Source: CBDUXP01 sp965371225 [NCBI: uncultured bacterium] (GTDB taxonomy: Bacteria; Abyssobacteria; SURF-5; CBDUXP01). From it: 64,000 nucleotides of DNA. Where the stretch lies: assembly GCA_965371225.1 (NCBI GenBank), contig CBDUXP010000001.1:62001-126000 (forward strand), written 5' to 3'. Every line of letters begins with the position of its first letter. The first letter of the stretch is position 1. The position numbers and the translations under genes are program-made. The notes beneath the pieces are model-generated. The model searched no databases. It saw only the letters and a program-made list of their open reading frames with translations, and was not told the origin of the DNA. Shown in pieces: positions 33,817-44,359 of the stretch.

Positions 33817-36800
33817 ATGACCGTGAGCAAACCACCGGCCCCACCCAGTTGGACGGCCCTGGATGGCGCCAGCCATCCCACCGTGCAGGAGGCCCTCACC
33901 CATCTCAGCCGGCAAGTGCCGGCGCAGGAGGCGGACCGGCTGCGGGCGCTGGCGCAGGAATTCTTCCGCCGCGCAGCGTGGCGGTACTTGGAGCATCACG
34001 GGAAGGATGAACTGGTCGGCGTGCTGGTCGCCGCGCAACGGCTCATCGACGACAAGACCCCCGACGACATCCGGGTGCGGGTGTTTACCCTGACCGCCGA
34101 TCACCGGAAGTGGGAGGCCTCCACCTCCGTCGTCATTGCGACGGTCAGCGACCGGCCATTCGTCTACGACAGCGTGTCTGGCTACCTGGTCGCGGCCGGC
34201 TGCACCATCCGGGCGACGCTGCACCCCGTCTTGGGCGTGGAGCGCGAGAACGGGCGCGCCCTTATCGGTCCGCCCCGGGACGCGACGAATCGAGAGTCGT
34301 GCCTCGTCTTCGAAATTGACCGCGTGTCGCCCGAACGGGGCGCGGAGTTGGCCGCTGGGGTGGAGGGCGTGTTGGCAAAAGTGGTGCCCGCCACCACGGA
34401 TTATCACGCGATGCTCGAGCGCGTGGCGAGCCTCGTAGACTCGCTGCGGGAGGAGGCGGCCACGCTGCCGGAGCAGCAGGAGGAACTGGGCGAGGCCATC
34501 GCGTTTCTGGAGTGGCTGCAGCACAAGCATTTTGTGTGCTTGGGCTACCGCGAGTACGACCTGGTGGGGACGGGCGATGCGCGCGCGCTGACCGTGCGCG
34601 CGGGCACGGGGCTGGGCATCCTGCGCGACGAGGCGGGCTCCAGTGTCGCCACGCCCGTCCCGCTCCAGCAGTTGGACCCGGACCTGCGGAGCTTCCTCAC
34701 GGAAGGCCCCGTGCTGACCGTGGCGAAGTCCAACAACAACAGCGTGGTGCACCGCCGCACGCGCATGGACTACATCGGGATCAAGCGGCGGAACGCGCAG
34801 GGGGAGATCATCGGGGAAGCGCGGCTGCTGGGCTTATTCACGGCGGCGGCGCTCAGCAGTGCGGCGAGTGAGATTCCCATCCTGCGGCGCAAGCTCCGGA
34901 CCTTGCTCGACCGGACCGGCCTGCCCCCGGGCTCGCACGATTACAAGCTCTTGGTGGAACTTTTCGAGGGGCTGCCGAAGGACGATTTGTTCCTGGCATC
35001 CGTGGACGAATTGCAGACCTCGATCGACGCCATGGCCGTGGCCGACCCGGACTCGACGATCCGTACTGTCGTGCGCCACGACTTCCGCGCGGGCGCCGTG
35101 GCGGTGACCGTCATCCTGCCGCGCGACAAGTATCACGTGGGGGTCCGCCACAAGGTGCAGGCGCTCCTGGCCGAGCGGTTCCACGGATCGGTGACCGACT
35201 CCAAGCTGGTGCTCGGGGACGCGTACACGGCGAGGCTGCATTTCTACTTGGCGTGCGATGGGGGGGACACGCCGGACGTGCCGCGCAGCGAATTGGAACA
35301 GGCGATCGCGCGCGCGATCGAATCCTGGGAGGACCGGCTGCGGGCGGCGCTGCACGCCACGTATCCCGCCGCCGAGGCCGAGGCACTGGGGAACGCGTGG
35401 GCGGACGGGCTGCCCGAGGGGTACCAGGAACTCACGAAACCCGCGGAGGCGGGGGCGGACGTGCAGGCGCTGCACACGGCGGCGACCGATAACCAGACCG
35501 TCGTCCGCCTGCACGCGCCGCAGAGCCGCGCGGACGGAACGCTCACGCGACTTAAGCTCTACACCCCGGACACGCGCCTCGTCCTCAGTGACGTGCTGCC
35601 CATCCTCGAGGCGCTCGGGTTGCGCGTCATCGACGAACAGCCGACGGAAGCGCTGGCGGCGGACGGGCGCGCATGTTTCATCCACAACTTCGGCGTCGCC
35701 GACGCGGCGAGCGGCCAGCAGCTCGACGTGCCGGCGGTCCAGGACCGCCTCCCCAGCGCGGTGCTCCGGATTCTGGACGGCGTAGCGCAGAGCGACTCCC
35801 TCAACGCGCTCGTGACGCGCGCGGGCATGACTTGGCGGGAGGTGACACTGCTCCGCACGTACCTGCAGTACTTCCGGCAGCTCGGCACGCTCCTGACGCC
35901 CCAGTATGTGAACGAGGTGCTCGTGCGGCATGCGGACATCTGTCGCGCCATGCTGGCGTACTTCACGGCGAAGTTCCGGCCGGACGCGGCCACCCCGCCG
36001 GACGCGCGGGAGCAGGACACGCTCCCGCCTTTGCGGGACGCGGTGGTCGCGGGGATCGCGGCGGTGGAGAGCCTGGACGAAGACCGTATCCTGACCGCCG
36101 TGCTGAACCTCATGGATAGCACCGTGCGCACGAACTACTTCGGGGACGGCGGCACGCGGACGCACATCTCCATGAAGGTGCGCTCGGGCGACGTGCTCCA
36201 GATGCCCGACCCGCGCCCGCTCTTCGAAATCTTCGTGTCGAGCCCCAGCATGGAGGGCATCCACCTGCGCGGGGGCATGATCGCCCGCGGAGGCCTCCGG
36301 TGGTCCGACCGGCCGGAGGACTACCGGACGGAAGTGCTGGGGCTGATGAAGACGCAGATGACAAAGAACGCGCTCATCGTGCCCGTCGGCTCCAAGGGCG
36401 GTTTCATCATCCGGCGCCCTGTGGCGGACCGCGCGGCGCTCGCCACGCAGTTGGAGACGGAGTACCAAACGTTCATCCGCGGGCTGCTCGACCTGACCGA
36501 CAACATCGTGGACGGGACCGTGGTCCGGCCCGCGGATGTGGTCGCGTACGACGGGGACGATCCGTATCTCGTGGTCGCCGCGGACAAGGGCACCGCCCAC
36601 CTGAGCGATACGGCGAACACCGTCGCCCAGGCATTCGGCTACTGGCTCAGCGACGCGTTTGCCTCCGGCGGCAGTGCGGGCTACGACCACAAGAAGGAAG
36701 GGATCACGGCGCGGGGCGCGTGGGAATCCGGAAAACGCCACTTCCGCGAACTCGGCAAGGACATTCAGACCGAACCGTTCACCGTGGTCGCCATCGGTGA

Positions 36801-38667
36801 CATGGGTGGCGATGTGTTCGGGAACGGCATGCTGCAGTCCAAGGCCACGAAGCTCGTCGCGGCATTCAACCACCTGCACATTTTCCTGGACCCGGATCCG
36901 GACCCGGCGATCTCTTGGGGCGAGCGCAAGCGGTTGTTCGACCTGCCCCGGTCCAGTTGGACAGACTACGACCCCGCGCTGCTGTCCGCGGGCGGCGCGG
37001 TCTTCGACCGCCGGGCCAAGCGCATTCCCCTGTCGCCGGAGGTGCAGCAGTTGCTGAAGGTGGACGCGCCCGAACTGCCGGGACCGGACGTGGTGCGGGC
37101 GATTCTGCGGGCGCCGGTGGAGATGCTGTACAACGGCGGCATTGGCACGTATGTCAAGCACAGTGAGGAATCCCATGCGGACGTGGGCGACAAAGCCAAC
37201 GACGGGGTGCGCGTGGACGCGCCTGAGGTGCGCGCGCAAGTCGTCGTGGAAGGGGGCAACCTCGGGTTCACCCAGCGCGGCCGGATCGAAATGGGGCAAA
37301 ACGGGGTGCGCCTCAACGCGGACGCCATTGACAATTCCGGCGGCGTGGACATGTCGGATCACGAGGTCAATCTTAAAATCCTGCTCGCCCAGGCGATCCT
37401 CGACGGGGAGCTGGACGCCGCGGACCGGGATACCCTACTCGGGGAGATGACCGACACCGTGTCCGCGCACGTCTTGCACAACAACTACCTGCAATCGCTG
37501 GTCCTGAGCCAGGACGAACGCGCAGCCCGCGAACAACCGGGGGAGTTTCACGCGGTCCTGCAGACGTTGACGGAACGGGGCGGGCTCGACCGTGCGACGG
37601 AGTTCCTGCCGGAAGATGCGGACCTCGAAGAGCGCGAGGCGGCCGGGGGCGGCCTCACCCGGCCGGAACTGGCCGTCATGCTGGGGTACGTCAAGAACTG
37701 GCTGACCGAGGTGGTGCTGCAGAGTCAGCTGCCGGACGATCCGCACTTGCACCAGTACGTCGAGGCGTATTTCCCCCCGCAGGTGACGCGGGGGTACGCC
37801 GGCCCGATTCAGCGGCACCGGCTCCGGCGTGAGCTGCTGGCCATGCTCATCGCCAACCGCGTGGTCAATCAGGCGGGCATTACGTTCGTCCAGCGCATGA
37901 CGGATGAGGCCGAGGTCGAGCCAGTGGAGGCGGTGTGGGCGTATCTGGTGAGCAACGAAATTTTCCGCGCGGACGATCTACGCGCGGAGCTGTTCAGCCT
38001 GGACGGTACCCTCCCGACCGCGGGCCAGTATCAGGCCCTGCGCGACCTGGAGGAGCTGTTGGAGGACGTGGCGCAGTGGGTGCTGCAGAACATTCCGCCC
38101 CTGACCGCGCTCAGCGAGGTGCTCACCCGCTTCCGGTCCCACGCGGAAGCCACGACGGAAGTCCTGCTCGGCCTCTACGCCCAGCTGGAAGGGGCGGACG
38201 TGGAGGCGACGCGCACGGCGTATCGCGAACAGGGCTTGTCCGAGGCGGTCGTCGACCAGTTCGTACTCCTCCCGGTGTTGCGGGCGGTGCTCGACGTGCT
38301 GGTTATCGCCGAACGGCTGGACGTGCCTGAGGGTGACGTGGCATTCGTTTACATGCACAGCGCCCATCTGCTGCGCATCCCGTGGCTGATCGAGAATCTG
38401 CAAGAGTTATCGACCGAGGACCGGTGGGAGCGTCTCGCCCTCCACGGCGTGCAAGAGGAGATTCAGGATTGCCATCGGCACGTCGTGTACGCCGTCCTGC
38501 GTCAGCGTCATCCGCAGGAAGCGGCCGGGGAGATGCTGCGGCGGTACCTGGACGCCCGCGGCCGACGGATCAACCGCTATCTTGCGACCGTGGCGCAGAT
38601 GCGCGGCCCCGGCGACCTCACCCTCGCCGTGCTCAACGTGATCACCCGGCAGTTGCGCCAGGTCTAA
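33817..38667 (+). CDS. Large NAD-specific glutamate dehydrogenase (about 180 kDa class)
   Basis: 1616 residues, the usual length of the L-GDH180 class. The N-terminal third has ACT-like regulatory regions (VFTLTADHRKWEASTSVVIAT, DYIGIKRRNAQGEIIGEARLLG). The catalytic core is clear: GGMIARGGLRWSDRPEDYRTEV with MTKNALIVPVGSKGGF, then VVAIGDMGGDVFGNGM for the nucleotide fold and VVEGGNLGFTQRGRIEM. It deaminates glutamate to 2-oxoglutarate, mainly for catabolism. Proline oxidation by PutA would supply it. It converges with argH: its TAA overlaps the TAG of argH. Confidence 0.95.
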   Translation: MTVSKPPAPPSWTALDGASHPTVQEALTHLSRQVPAQEADRLRALAQEFFRRAAWRYLEHHGKDELVGVLVAAQRLIDDKTPDDIRVRVFTLTADHRKWEASTSVVIATVSDRPFVYDSVSGYLVAAGCTIRATLHPVLGVERENGRALIGPPRDATNRESCLVFEIDRVSPERGAELAAGVEGVLAKVVPATTDYHAMLERVASLVDSLREEAATLPEQQEELGEAIAFLEWLQHKHFVCLGYREYDLVGTGDARALTVRAGTGLGILRDEAGSSVATPVPLQQLDPDLRSFLTEGPVLTVAKSNNNSVVHRRTRMDYIGIKRRNAQGEIIGEARLLGLFTAAALSSAASEIPILRRKLRTLLDRTGLPPGSHDYKLLVELFEGLPKDDLFLASVDELQTSIDAMAVADPDSTIRTVVRHDFRAGAVAVTVILPRDKYHVGVRHKVQALLAERFHGSVTDSKLVLGDAYTARLHFYLACDGGDTPDVPRSELEQAIARAIESWEDRLRAALHATYPAAEAEALGNAWADGLPEGYQELTKPAEAGADVQALHTAATDNQTVVRLHAPQSRADGTLTRLKLYTPDTRLVLSDVLPILEALGLRVIDEQPTEALAADGRACFIHNFGVADAASGQQLDVPAVQDRLPSAVLRILDGVAQSDSLNALVTRAGMTWREVTLLRTYLQYFRQLGTLLTPQYVNEVLVRHADICRAMLAYFTAKFRPDAATPPDAREQDTLPPLRDAVVAGIAAVESLDEDRILTAVLNLMDSTVRTNYFGDGGTRTHISMKVRSGDVLQMPDPRPLFEIFVSSPSMEGIHLRGGMIARGGLRWSDRPEDYRTEVLGLMKTQMTKNALIVPVGSKGGFIIRRPVADRAALATQLETEYQTFIRGLLDLTDNIVDGTVVRPADVVAYDGDDPYLVVAADKGTAHLSDTANTVAQAFGYWLSDAFASGGSAGYDHKKEGITARGAWESGKRHFRELGKDIQTEPFTVVAIGDMGGDVFGNGMLQSKATKLVAAFNHLHIFLDPDPDPAISWGERKRLFDLPRSSWTDYDPALLSAGGAVFDRRAKRIPLSPEVQQLLKVDAPELPGPDVVRAILRAPVEMLYNGGIGTYVKHSEESHADVGDKANDGVRVDAPEVRAQVVVEGGNLGFTQRGRIEMGQNGVRLNADAIDNSGGVDMSDHEVNLKILLAQAILDGELDAADRDTLLGEMTDTVSAHVLHNNYLQSLVLSQDERAAREQPGEFHAVLQTLTERGGLDRATEFLPEDADLEEREAAGGGLTRPELAVMLGYVKNWLTEVVLQSQLPDDPHLHQYVEAYFPPQVTRGYAGPIQRHRLRRELLAMLIANRVVNQAGITFVQRMTDEAEVEPVEAVWAYLVSNEIFRADDLRAELFSLDGTLPTAGQYQALRDLEELLEDVAQWVLQNIPPLTALSEVLTRFRSHAEATTEVLLGLYAQLEGADVEATRTAYREQGLSEAVVDQFVLLPVLRAVLDVLVIAERLDVPEGDVAFVYMHSAHLLRIPWLIENLQELSTEDRWERLALHGVQEEIQDCHRHVVYAVLRQRHPQEAAGEMLRRYLDARGRRINRYLATVAQMRGPGDLTLAVLNVITRQLRQV

Positions 38668-40118
38668 CGGGGGCCGCGACCGGCCTGCCACTGGGCCGGC
38701 GGCACGGGCCGCACCCCGCCGGCTTTCGCCAGCCGCCGCGTGGCGGCGCGGAGCGCGGCGCGGACCTGCCGCTTCGCCGTCCCGCCCGGATTCGACCGCG
38801 CCTCTACCGCCGCCGCGACCGTGAAGCGCCCGATCGCGTCCGCCTGGAACTTGCGCGAATACCTGCGGAGCGCCTGCAGGTCCAAGTCCTCCAACCGCGT
38901 CCCCGCCTTGAGGCATGCGGTGACGATGGCGCCGACGATGTCGTGCGCCTCGCGGAAGGGGACCCCCTTCGTCACCAGGTAGTCGGCCACATCCGTCGCC
39001 GCGAGAAAGCCGTCCGCACAGGCCGCTTCGAGCGCCGCCGAGGACCAGGCCATGTCCGCGAGCATCGGGGGAAACACGTCCAGGGTCCCATTCAGCGCAT
39101 CAATAGTGTCGAACAGCGGCTGCTTGTCCTCTTGCAGGTCGCGGTTGTAGGCGAGCGGCAAGCCCTTGAGCGTGGTCAGCAGGGCGACGAGTGCGCCGTA
39201 GGCCCGGCCCGTCTTGCCGCGCGCGAGTTCGGCCATGTCCGGATTTTGTTTTTGCGGCATCATGCTGCTGCCCGTGGTGAAGGCCTCTGGCAACGTGATG
39301 TACCCGAATTCGCTAGTGGACCAGAGCACCAGCTCCTCGCTCAACCGCGACAGGTGCATCATGGTGAGGGCCGCGGCGGCGGCCGATTCGACGGCCACGT
39401 CCCGGTCCGCCACGGCGGCCATGGAGTTGGGCAGGACCTCGGAAAAGCCGAGTGCTTCGGCCACCCCCGCCGCGTCGATGGGAAAGGTGGTGCCTGCCAG
39501 CGCGCCGCTGCCCAGGGGCAGCCGCCGCACGTCCGCCGCCACGCGCGCGATCCGGCCCGCGTCCCCAGCAAACATCTCCACGTACGCGAGCAGATGGTGG
39601 GCCACGCGGACGGGCTGGGCGTGCTGCAGGTGCGTCATCCCCGGCATGATGAGGTCGATGGTGGCCTCCGCCTGCTCGAGCAGCGCGCCCTGCAGGTTGC
39701 GCAGCCCGATGCCGATCCGCTCCAACTCGTCCATCAGGTACAGGCGCAGGTCAGTAGCCACCTGGTCGTTGCGCGACCGGCCGGTGTGCAGCCGGCCCGC
39801 CACGTCCGGTCCACAGATGGCCCGCAACCGCACCTCGATGTTCGTGTGGATGTCCTCCAGGTCCGTGCGAAAGGTAAACGTTCCCGCTTCGATCTCTTTG
39901 CGCACCTGTTTCAGCCCGCGGACGAGCGCGGCGGCCGCCTTTTTCGGAATGATGCCCTGCCGGCCAAGCATGCGCGCGTGCGCGATGCTGCCCGCGATGT
40001 CGTACGGATACAACCGCCAGTCGAAGCTGATGGACTCGCTATAGGCGAGGGCGCGGGGGTCGAGCGGGGTGCGGAACCGGCCGCCCCACTGCTTCCCGGC
40101 GCCGGAGGCGGGCGCCAT
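38664..40118 (-). CDS. argH: Argininosuccinate lyase
   Basis: 484 residues, last gene of the arginine operon. Landmarks are KQWGGRF at the start, HTGRSRNDQVATDLRLY, MPGMTHLQHAQPV and the lyase signature GSSMMPQKQNPD with the catalytic Ser. It splits argininosuccinate to arginine and fumarate. The ATG at 40118 overlaps the argG TGA (TGATG). The 25-residue C-terminal tail is rich in Arg/Ala and slightly longer than usual. Confidence 0.96.
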   Translation of the reverse strand: MAPASGAGKQWGGRFRTPLDPRALAYSESISFDWRLYPYDIAGSIAHARMLGRQGIIPKKAAAALVRGLKQVRKEIEAGTFTFRTDLEDIHTNIEVRLRAICGPDVAGRLHTGRSRNDQVATDLRLYLMDELERIGIGLRNLQGALLEQAEATIDLIMPGMTHLQHAQPVRVAHHLLAYVEMFAGDAGRIARVAADVRRLPLGSGALAGTTFPIDAAGVAEALGFSEVLPNSMAAVADRDVAVESAAAAALTMMHLSRLSEELVLWSTSEFGYITLPEAFTTGSSMMPQKQNPDMAELARGKTGRAYGALVALLTTLKGLPLAYNRDLQEDKQPLFDTIDALNGTLDVFPPMLADMAWSSAALEAACADGFLAATDVADYLVTKGVPFREAHDIVGAIVTACLKAGTRLEDLDLQALRRYSRKFQADAIGRFTVAAAVEARSNPGGTAKRQVRAALRAATRRLAKAGGVRPVPPAQWQAGRGPR

Positions 40119-41329
40119 CAGGGGGTGGGCCCCTGCCCCGCCAACGCGCGAATGCGAAGGCGCAGGGCGTTGAGCCGAATGAACCCCCCCGCGTCCGCCT
40201 GGTCGTAGACGTCGTCCGCCTCGAAGGTGACGAAGTCTTCCCGATACAGGGACCGGTCGGATTTCCGGCCTTCCACGATCGTGTTGCCCTTGTACAGCTT
40301 CAGCCGTACCACGCCGGAGACGCCGCGCTGCGATTCCTGCACGAGCGACCGCAGCAGCGCGCCCTCGGGCGCGTACCAGAACCCGTTGTAAATCATCTGG
40401 GCGAAGCGCGGGATGAGCGAGTCGCGCAGGTTCATCACCTCCCGGTCCATGGTGATCGACTCGATGGCCCGGTGCGCGACGTGCAGCACGGTGCCGCCGG
40501 GCGTTTCGTACACGCCACGGGATTTCACCCCGACGAACCGATTCTCCACGATGTCGATCCGGCCGATGCCGTTCGCGCCGGCCACCGCGTTCAACCGTTC
40601 CAGCAACGCCACCGGGGCCAGCGTCTCCCCATCGATCGCGACCGGCACCCCATCGGTAAAGGTCACCTCCAGCCACGTGGGCGAATCGGGCGCCGCCTCG
40701 GGTGCAACCGTCAACTCGAACATCTCGGCGTCCGGCGCGCGCCACGGATCCTCCAGAATCCCCCCTTCATAGCTACAGTGGAAGAGATTCCGGTCCATGC
40801 TGTACGGCTTCTCCGCGGTCGCGGTCACCGGGATCGCGCAATCCTGCGCGTACGCGAGCAGGTCGGTCCGGCCTTTGAACTGCCAGGTCCGCCAGGGCGC
40901 GATGATTTGCAAGTCCGGCGCCAGCGCCTGGTACGTCAGTTCGAACCGCACTTGGTCGTTGCCCTTGCCCGTGGCGCCGTGGCAGACCGCATCCGCCCCG
41001 GCCGCCCGGGCAATCTCTACTTGCCGCTTCGCGATAAGCGGCCGCGCGATGGACGTGCCCAACAAATAGGTGCCTTCGTAGATCGCGTTCGCCTGCACGG
41101 TGGGAAAGACGAAATCGCGCACGAATTCTTCCCGCAGGTCCGCCAGCTCGAATGTGCTGGCACCGGTGGCCAACGCCTTCTCATGCAGCGGCGCCAGCTC
41201 CTCCCCCTGCCCCACGTCGGCGGCGTACGCGATGACCTCGGCGTTGAACTCATTGATGAGCCACCGCAGCATGACGGAGGTATCGAGCCCGCCGGAGTAC
41301 GCGAGCACGATCTTCTGTTGCGTGCCCAT
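40118..41329 (-). CDS. argG: Argininosuccinate synthase
   Basis: 403 residues, normal length. The N-terminal ATP pyrophosphatase loop is [30 protein letters not shown] and the [15 protein letters not shown] [11 protein letters not shown] follow, and the citrulline/aspartate-binding region [26 protein letters not shown] is intact (cited here in parts). It joins citrulline and aspartate using ATP. It is four bases downstream of argF. Confidence 0.96.
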   Translation of the reverse strand: MGTQQKIVLAYSGGLDTSVMLRWLINEFNAEVIAYAADVGQGEELAPLHEKALATGASTFELADLREEFVRDFVFPTVQANAIYEGTYLLGTSIARPLIAKRQVEIARAAGADAVCHGATGKGNDQVRFELTYQALAPDLQIIAPWRTWQFKGRTDLLAYAQDCAIPVTATAEKPYSMDRNLFHCSYEGGILEDPWRAPDAEMFELTVAPEAAPDSPTWLEVTFTDGVPVAIDGETLAPVALLERLNAVAGANGIGRIDIVENRFVGVKSRGVYETPGGTVLHVAHRAIESITMDREVMNLRDSLIPRFAQMIYNGFWYAPEGALLRSLVQESQRGVSGVVRLKLYKGNTIVEGRKSDRSLYREDFVTFEADDVYDQADAGGFIRLNALRLRIRALAGQGPTP

Positions 41330-41333
41330 GGTC

Positions 41334-42263
41334 CTAGACTCCGAGCAGCAGCGTCAACACGCCTTTTTGCGCGTGCAGCCGATTCTCCGCCTGCTCGAGC
41401 ACGATGGAGTGCGCGCCGTCGATCACGGCGTCGGTAATCTCTTCGCCCCGATGCGCGGGCAGGCAATGCATCACCACGGTGTCCGCCCGCGCCTCCTGCA
41501 TGAGCGCCTCATTCACCTGGTATTCGGCGAACGCCACCCGCCGCTCTTCCCACTCGGCTTCCTGCCCCATGCTGATCCAGGTATCCGTGTAGATGACGTC
41601 CGCCTCCCGCGCGGGGCTGACGAGATCGTGCGTGACCGTGATCCGACCGGGCCCGGCCTCCGCCTGCGCAGCGGCGAGAATGGCCTCGTCCGGATGATAC
41701 CTCTCGGGACACGCGGCGGTGAAGCGGATCCCCAGCCGCGCGGCGGCCACCAGCCAAGACTGGCAGACGTTGTTGCCGTCCCCGACCCACAGCACGTGCA
41801 AGTCGTCCGTCTCACCGAACCGCTCCCGCAGGGTGAGCACGTCCGCCAGGACTTGACACGGGTGGTACCGGTCGGTCAGCCCGTTGATCACGGGGACCGT
41901 GGCGTTGGCCGCAAGTTCCTGCACGGTCCCGTGCGCGTACGTCCGCGCCATCACCGCATCCACCCACCGGCTCAAATTGCGCGCGGCATCCGCCGGGGTC
42001 TCGCGCTTGCCCAGGCCGATGCTCTCCGGGCCGAGGTAGATGGCCAGCCCGCCCAACTGGAACATGCCCGTCTCGAACGTGACGCGGGTGCGCAGGCTCG
42101 GCTTCTCGAAGATCATGGCGAGCACCTTGCCCGCCAGCGGGCGGTCGGTCATGCCCGCCTTGAGCGCCGATTTCAAGCCCGCCGCCCGGTCGAGAATCTC
42201 TTCGATCTCGTCCCGCGTGCAATCGGCCAGGGAAATCAGATGCCGCACTGTGCGCGTGGTCAT
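41334..42263 (-). CDS. argF: Ornithine carbamoyltransferase
   Basis: 309 residues. The carbamoyl-phosphate loop is [13 protein letters not shown], ornithine binding is seen in the [11 protein letters not shown] motif, and [15 protein letters not shown] is the HPxQ segment. It makes citrulline from ornithine and carbamoyl phosphate. The ATG overlaps the argD stop (ATGA). The upstream 16 codons seen in the same frame belong to argD in another frame. Confidence 0.95.
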   Translation of the reverse strand: MTTRTVRHLISLADCTRDEIEEILDRAAGLKSALKAGMTDRPLAGKVLAMIFEKPSLRTRVTFETGMFQLGGLAIYLGPESIGLGKRETPADAARNLSRWVDAVMARTYAHGTVQELAANATVPVINGLTDRYHPCQVLADVLTLRERFGETDDLHVLWVGDGNNVCQSWLVAAARLGIRFTAACPERYHPDEAILAAAQAEAGPGRITVTHDLVSPAREADVIYTDTWISMGQEAEWEERRVAFAEYQVNEALMQEARADTVVMHCLPAHRGEEITDAVIDGAHSIVLEQAENRLHAQKGVLTLLLGV

Positions 42264-43477
42264 GCCGCACCCCCGAGCACGGTCGCGAGCGCATCCACCA
42301 CCCGGTCGCAATCCGCGGGCGTCGTAATGAGGGGCGGCAGCAGCCGGAGCACTTCCGGCCCCGCACTCCCCACGAGAATGCCGTGCTCCACCTGGAGCGC
42401 CTCAACCCAGTCCGCTACGGGCCGGTCGGCGACCATCCCGAGCAGGAATCCCGCGCCCCGAATTTCCCGCACGCACGGCAAGGGGGCCACGGCCGCGTCG
42501 AGCCGATTCCACAGATGACGAGCCGTCTCCCGGGCCGCATCCAGAAATCCGTCCGCCGTTACCACGTCGAGCGTCGCGTTGGCCGCGGCGGTCACGAGCG
42601 GATTGCCCCCGAAGGTGCTCGCGTGATCGCTCACCTGCATGGCGCTCGCGACGCGGTCCGTGGCGAGCATCACGCCGATGGGCAGGCCACCGCCGAGCGC
42701 CTTGGCGAGCGTCATGATGTCCGGCGTGATCCCGGCGAGTTCGTGGCCCCACAGCGGGCCGCAGCGCCCGACGCCCGTCTGCACCTCATCGAGGACGAGC
42801 AGCACGCCCCGCTCGTCGCAAAGGCGGCGGACGCCCCGGAGGTAGTCGGCTTCCGCGGGAATGACGCCGCCCTCGGCCTGCACCGGTTCCAGCATGACGG
42901 CGCACGTGGTGGGCGTCACCGCGGCGCGTAGCGCATCCAAATCGTTCAGCGGCACGTGGGAGAACCCCCCGGGCAGCGGGTGGAAATTGCGCTGGTACTT
43001 CTCTTGCCCGGTGGCCGTAATCGTGGCCAGGGTGCGGCCGTGAAACGCGCCCCACATGCAGATGATGTCGCTGCCGCCCGGGCCTTGGGTCAGGCCCCAC
43101 TTGCGCGCGAGCTTGATGGCCGCTTCGTTCGCCTCCGCACCCGAGTTGCAGAAGAAGACTTTCTCGGCAAACGAGTGCTCCGTGAGCCGTTCGGCCAGAT
43201 GGACCTGCGGTTCGATGTAGTACAGGTTGGACACGTGCAGGAGCGTTTCCGCCTGCTGCTGCACCGCGCCGACCACGGCCGGATGGCAATGGCCCAGGCC
43301 GTTGACCGCCAACCCGCTCAAAAAGTCGAGGTACTCGCGCCCGTCCGCGTCCCACACGCGCAGGCCCTCACCCCGCACCAGCGCCAGGGTCCGGCCCTGG
43401 CCGTACGTGTCGAGCACGTGGGCGTGGTTGAGCGCCCGGATATCCGCCGCGGCGGTGGGAGTGGTGGACGTGGACAT
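42260..43477 (-). CDS. argD: Acetylornithine aminotransferase
   Basis: 405 residues, PLP-dependent class III aminotransferase. The cofactor Lys lies in MTLAKALGGGLPIG, with FCNSGAEANEAAIKLARKWG binding the phosphate and VLDEVQTGVGRCGPLWGHE before it. It converts N-acetylglutamate semialdehyde to acetylornithine; relatives also act on succinyldiaminopimelate, and position in an arg operon favours arginine synthesis. It follows the FmdB-like gene by 18 bases. Confidence 0.94.
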   Translation of the reverse strand: MSTSTTPTAAADIRALNHAHVLDTYGQGRTLALVRGEGLRVWDADGREYLDFLSGLAVNGLGHCHPAVVGAVQQQAETLLHVSNLYYIEPQVHLAERLTEHSFAEKVFFCNSGAEANEAAIKLARKWGLTQGPGGSDIICMWGAFHGRTLATITATGQEKYQRNFHPLPGGFSHVPLNDLDALRAAVTPTTCAVMLEPVQAEGGVIPAEADYLRGVRRLCDERGVLLVLDEVQTGVGRCGPLWGHELAGITPDIMTLAKALGGGLPIGVMLATDRVASAMQVSDHASTFGGNPLVTAAANATLDVVTADGFLDAARETARHLWNRLDAAVAPLPCVREIRGAGFLLGMVADRPVADWVEALQVEHGILVGSAGPEVLRLLPPLITTPADCDRVVDALATVLGGAA

Positions 43478-43495
43478 GGGCGAGGCGCGAAACGC

Positions 43496-43849
43496 TCAGT
43501 CGGCGCCGGTGCTACCGGTGGACTTCGTCTGCTTCCCGTTGCCGGCCTTGGATTTCGGCTTGGACTTGGCCTTCGTCTCGGATTTCGTCGCGGCTTTCCC
43601 GTCGCCGGTAGAGGAGTCCGAGCCGGACGGCTTGGCCGAGTCAGCCTTCGCCTTGGACTTGTACGCCTCGGACCGATAGTCGGTCTCGTAAAAGCCGGAG
43701 CCCTTGAAGATGATGCCCGCGCCGGTCCCGATGAGCTTGCGCATGCCGCCCTTGCACTTGGGACACTTCACCCGCGGTTTCTCCAGCATGCCGTGAAAAA
43801 CCTCGGTCTGGTTGCCACACTTCCGGCATTCGTAATCGTACGTCGGCAC
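43496..43849 (-). CDS. FmdB-like zinc-ribbon protein with Lys/Ser-rich tail
   Basis: 117 residues. The start is GTG 43849, giving VPTYDYECRKCG, the family opening; GGAG lies seven bases upstream. Two CxxC pairs (CRKCG, CPKCKG) form the zinc ribbon in residues 1-40. GSGFYETDYRSEAYKSK marks the family's C-terminal part, followed by about 50 residues of Lys/Ser/Thr-rich low complexity. FmdB-type proteins are thought to be small regulators. Here it leads the argDFGH operon. Confidence 0.85.
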   Translation of the reverse strand: MPTYDYECRKCGNQTEVFHGMLEKPRVKCPKCKGGMRKLIGTGAGIIFKGSGFYETDYRSEAYKSKAKADSAKPSGSDSSTGDGKAATKSETKAKSKPKSKAGNGKQTKSTGSTGAD

Positions 43850-43896
43850 TTGTCCGGCTCCTTGAGCCCCCGGGGCCGCAGCCCAGAAAAACTCTG

Positions 43897-43907
43897 ACTG
43901 TAGCATA
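43897..43907 (-). promoter_or_regulatory. Candidate -10 of the FmdB-argDFGH operon
   Basis: Overlapping hexamers TATGCT and TACAGT on the minus strand, about 48-58 bases before the GTG at 43849. No clear -35. Confidence 0.35.
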
Positions 43908-44026
43908 GGGCGACAGGGCCAGCAATTTTCACCAGCCGGGGAGGCGTGTCCGTGACACACCCCGGTGTCGAGGGGGAACCCGGCCCAGGCGGCGGCCCCG
44001 CCCGGCGCGGCCCGCGACGAGGGCGG

Positions 44027-44359
44027 CTACGGGGTCGGCGGCTCCGCGTGCATCAGCATACGGACGCGCACCCGCGGGGGCGGGTCGCGGTAGAGGGTGC
44101 GTTCCACCCACCACCAGCCGGACGCGCCGGCCCAGTACAGGGGCGCGAATCCCGCGTCGAGCACGTGGGCCGCCGAGTCGCCGACGGGGTGGCGCGTCAC
44201 GAGCCACGGGCGAGCCGGGGCCGGAGGCATGTCGGCCGGGGCGGGGTCAGTCCCAGCAGTCTCGGGTGGGGCCATCGAATCGGCCGCGGCCGCCGGACCC
44301 GCCAGCGTCACGCCGAGCAGGACCAGAGCCATCGCGGTGGGGATACCACGTCGCATCAT
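44027..44359 (-). CDS. Small exported protein of unknown function
   Basis: 110 residues. A signal peptide (MMRRGIPTAMALVLLGVTLA, cut near AAA-AD) precedes a Pro/Ala-rich stretch and a short domain rich in Trp (LYWAGASGWWWVERTLYRD). Its ATG overlaps the stop of the upstream membrane-HTH gene (ATGA), so the two are coupled. A longer same-frame reading from 44602 is antisense-like Arg-rich sequence and is not used. Confidence 0.6.
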   Translation of the reverse strand: MMRRGIPTAMALVLLGVTLAGPAAAADSMAPPETAGTDPAPADMPPAPARPWLVTRHPVGDSAAHVLDAGFAPLYWAGASGWWWVERTLYRDPPPRVRVRMLMHAEPPTP

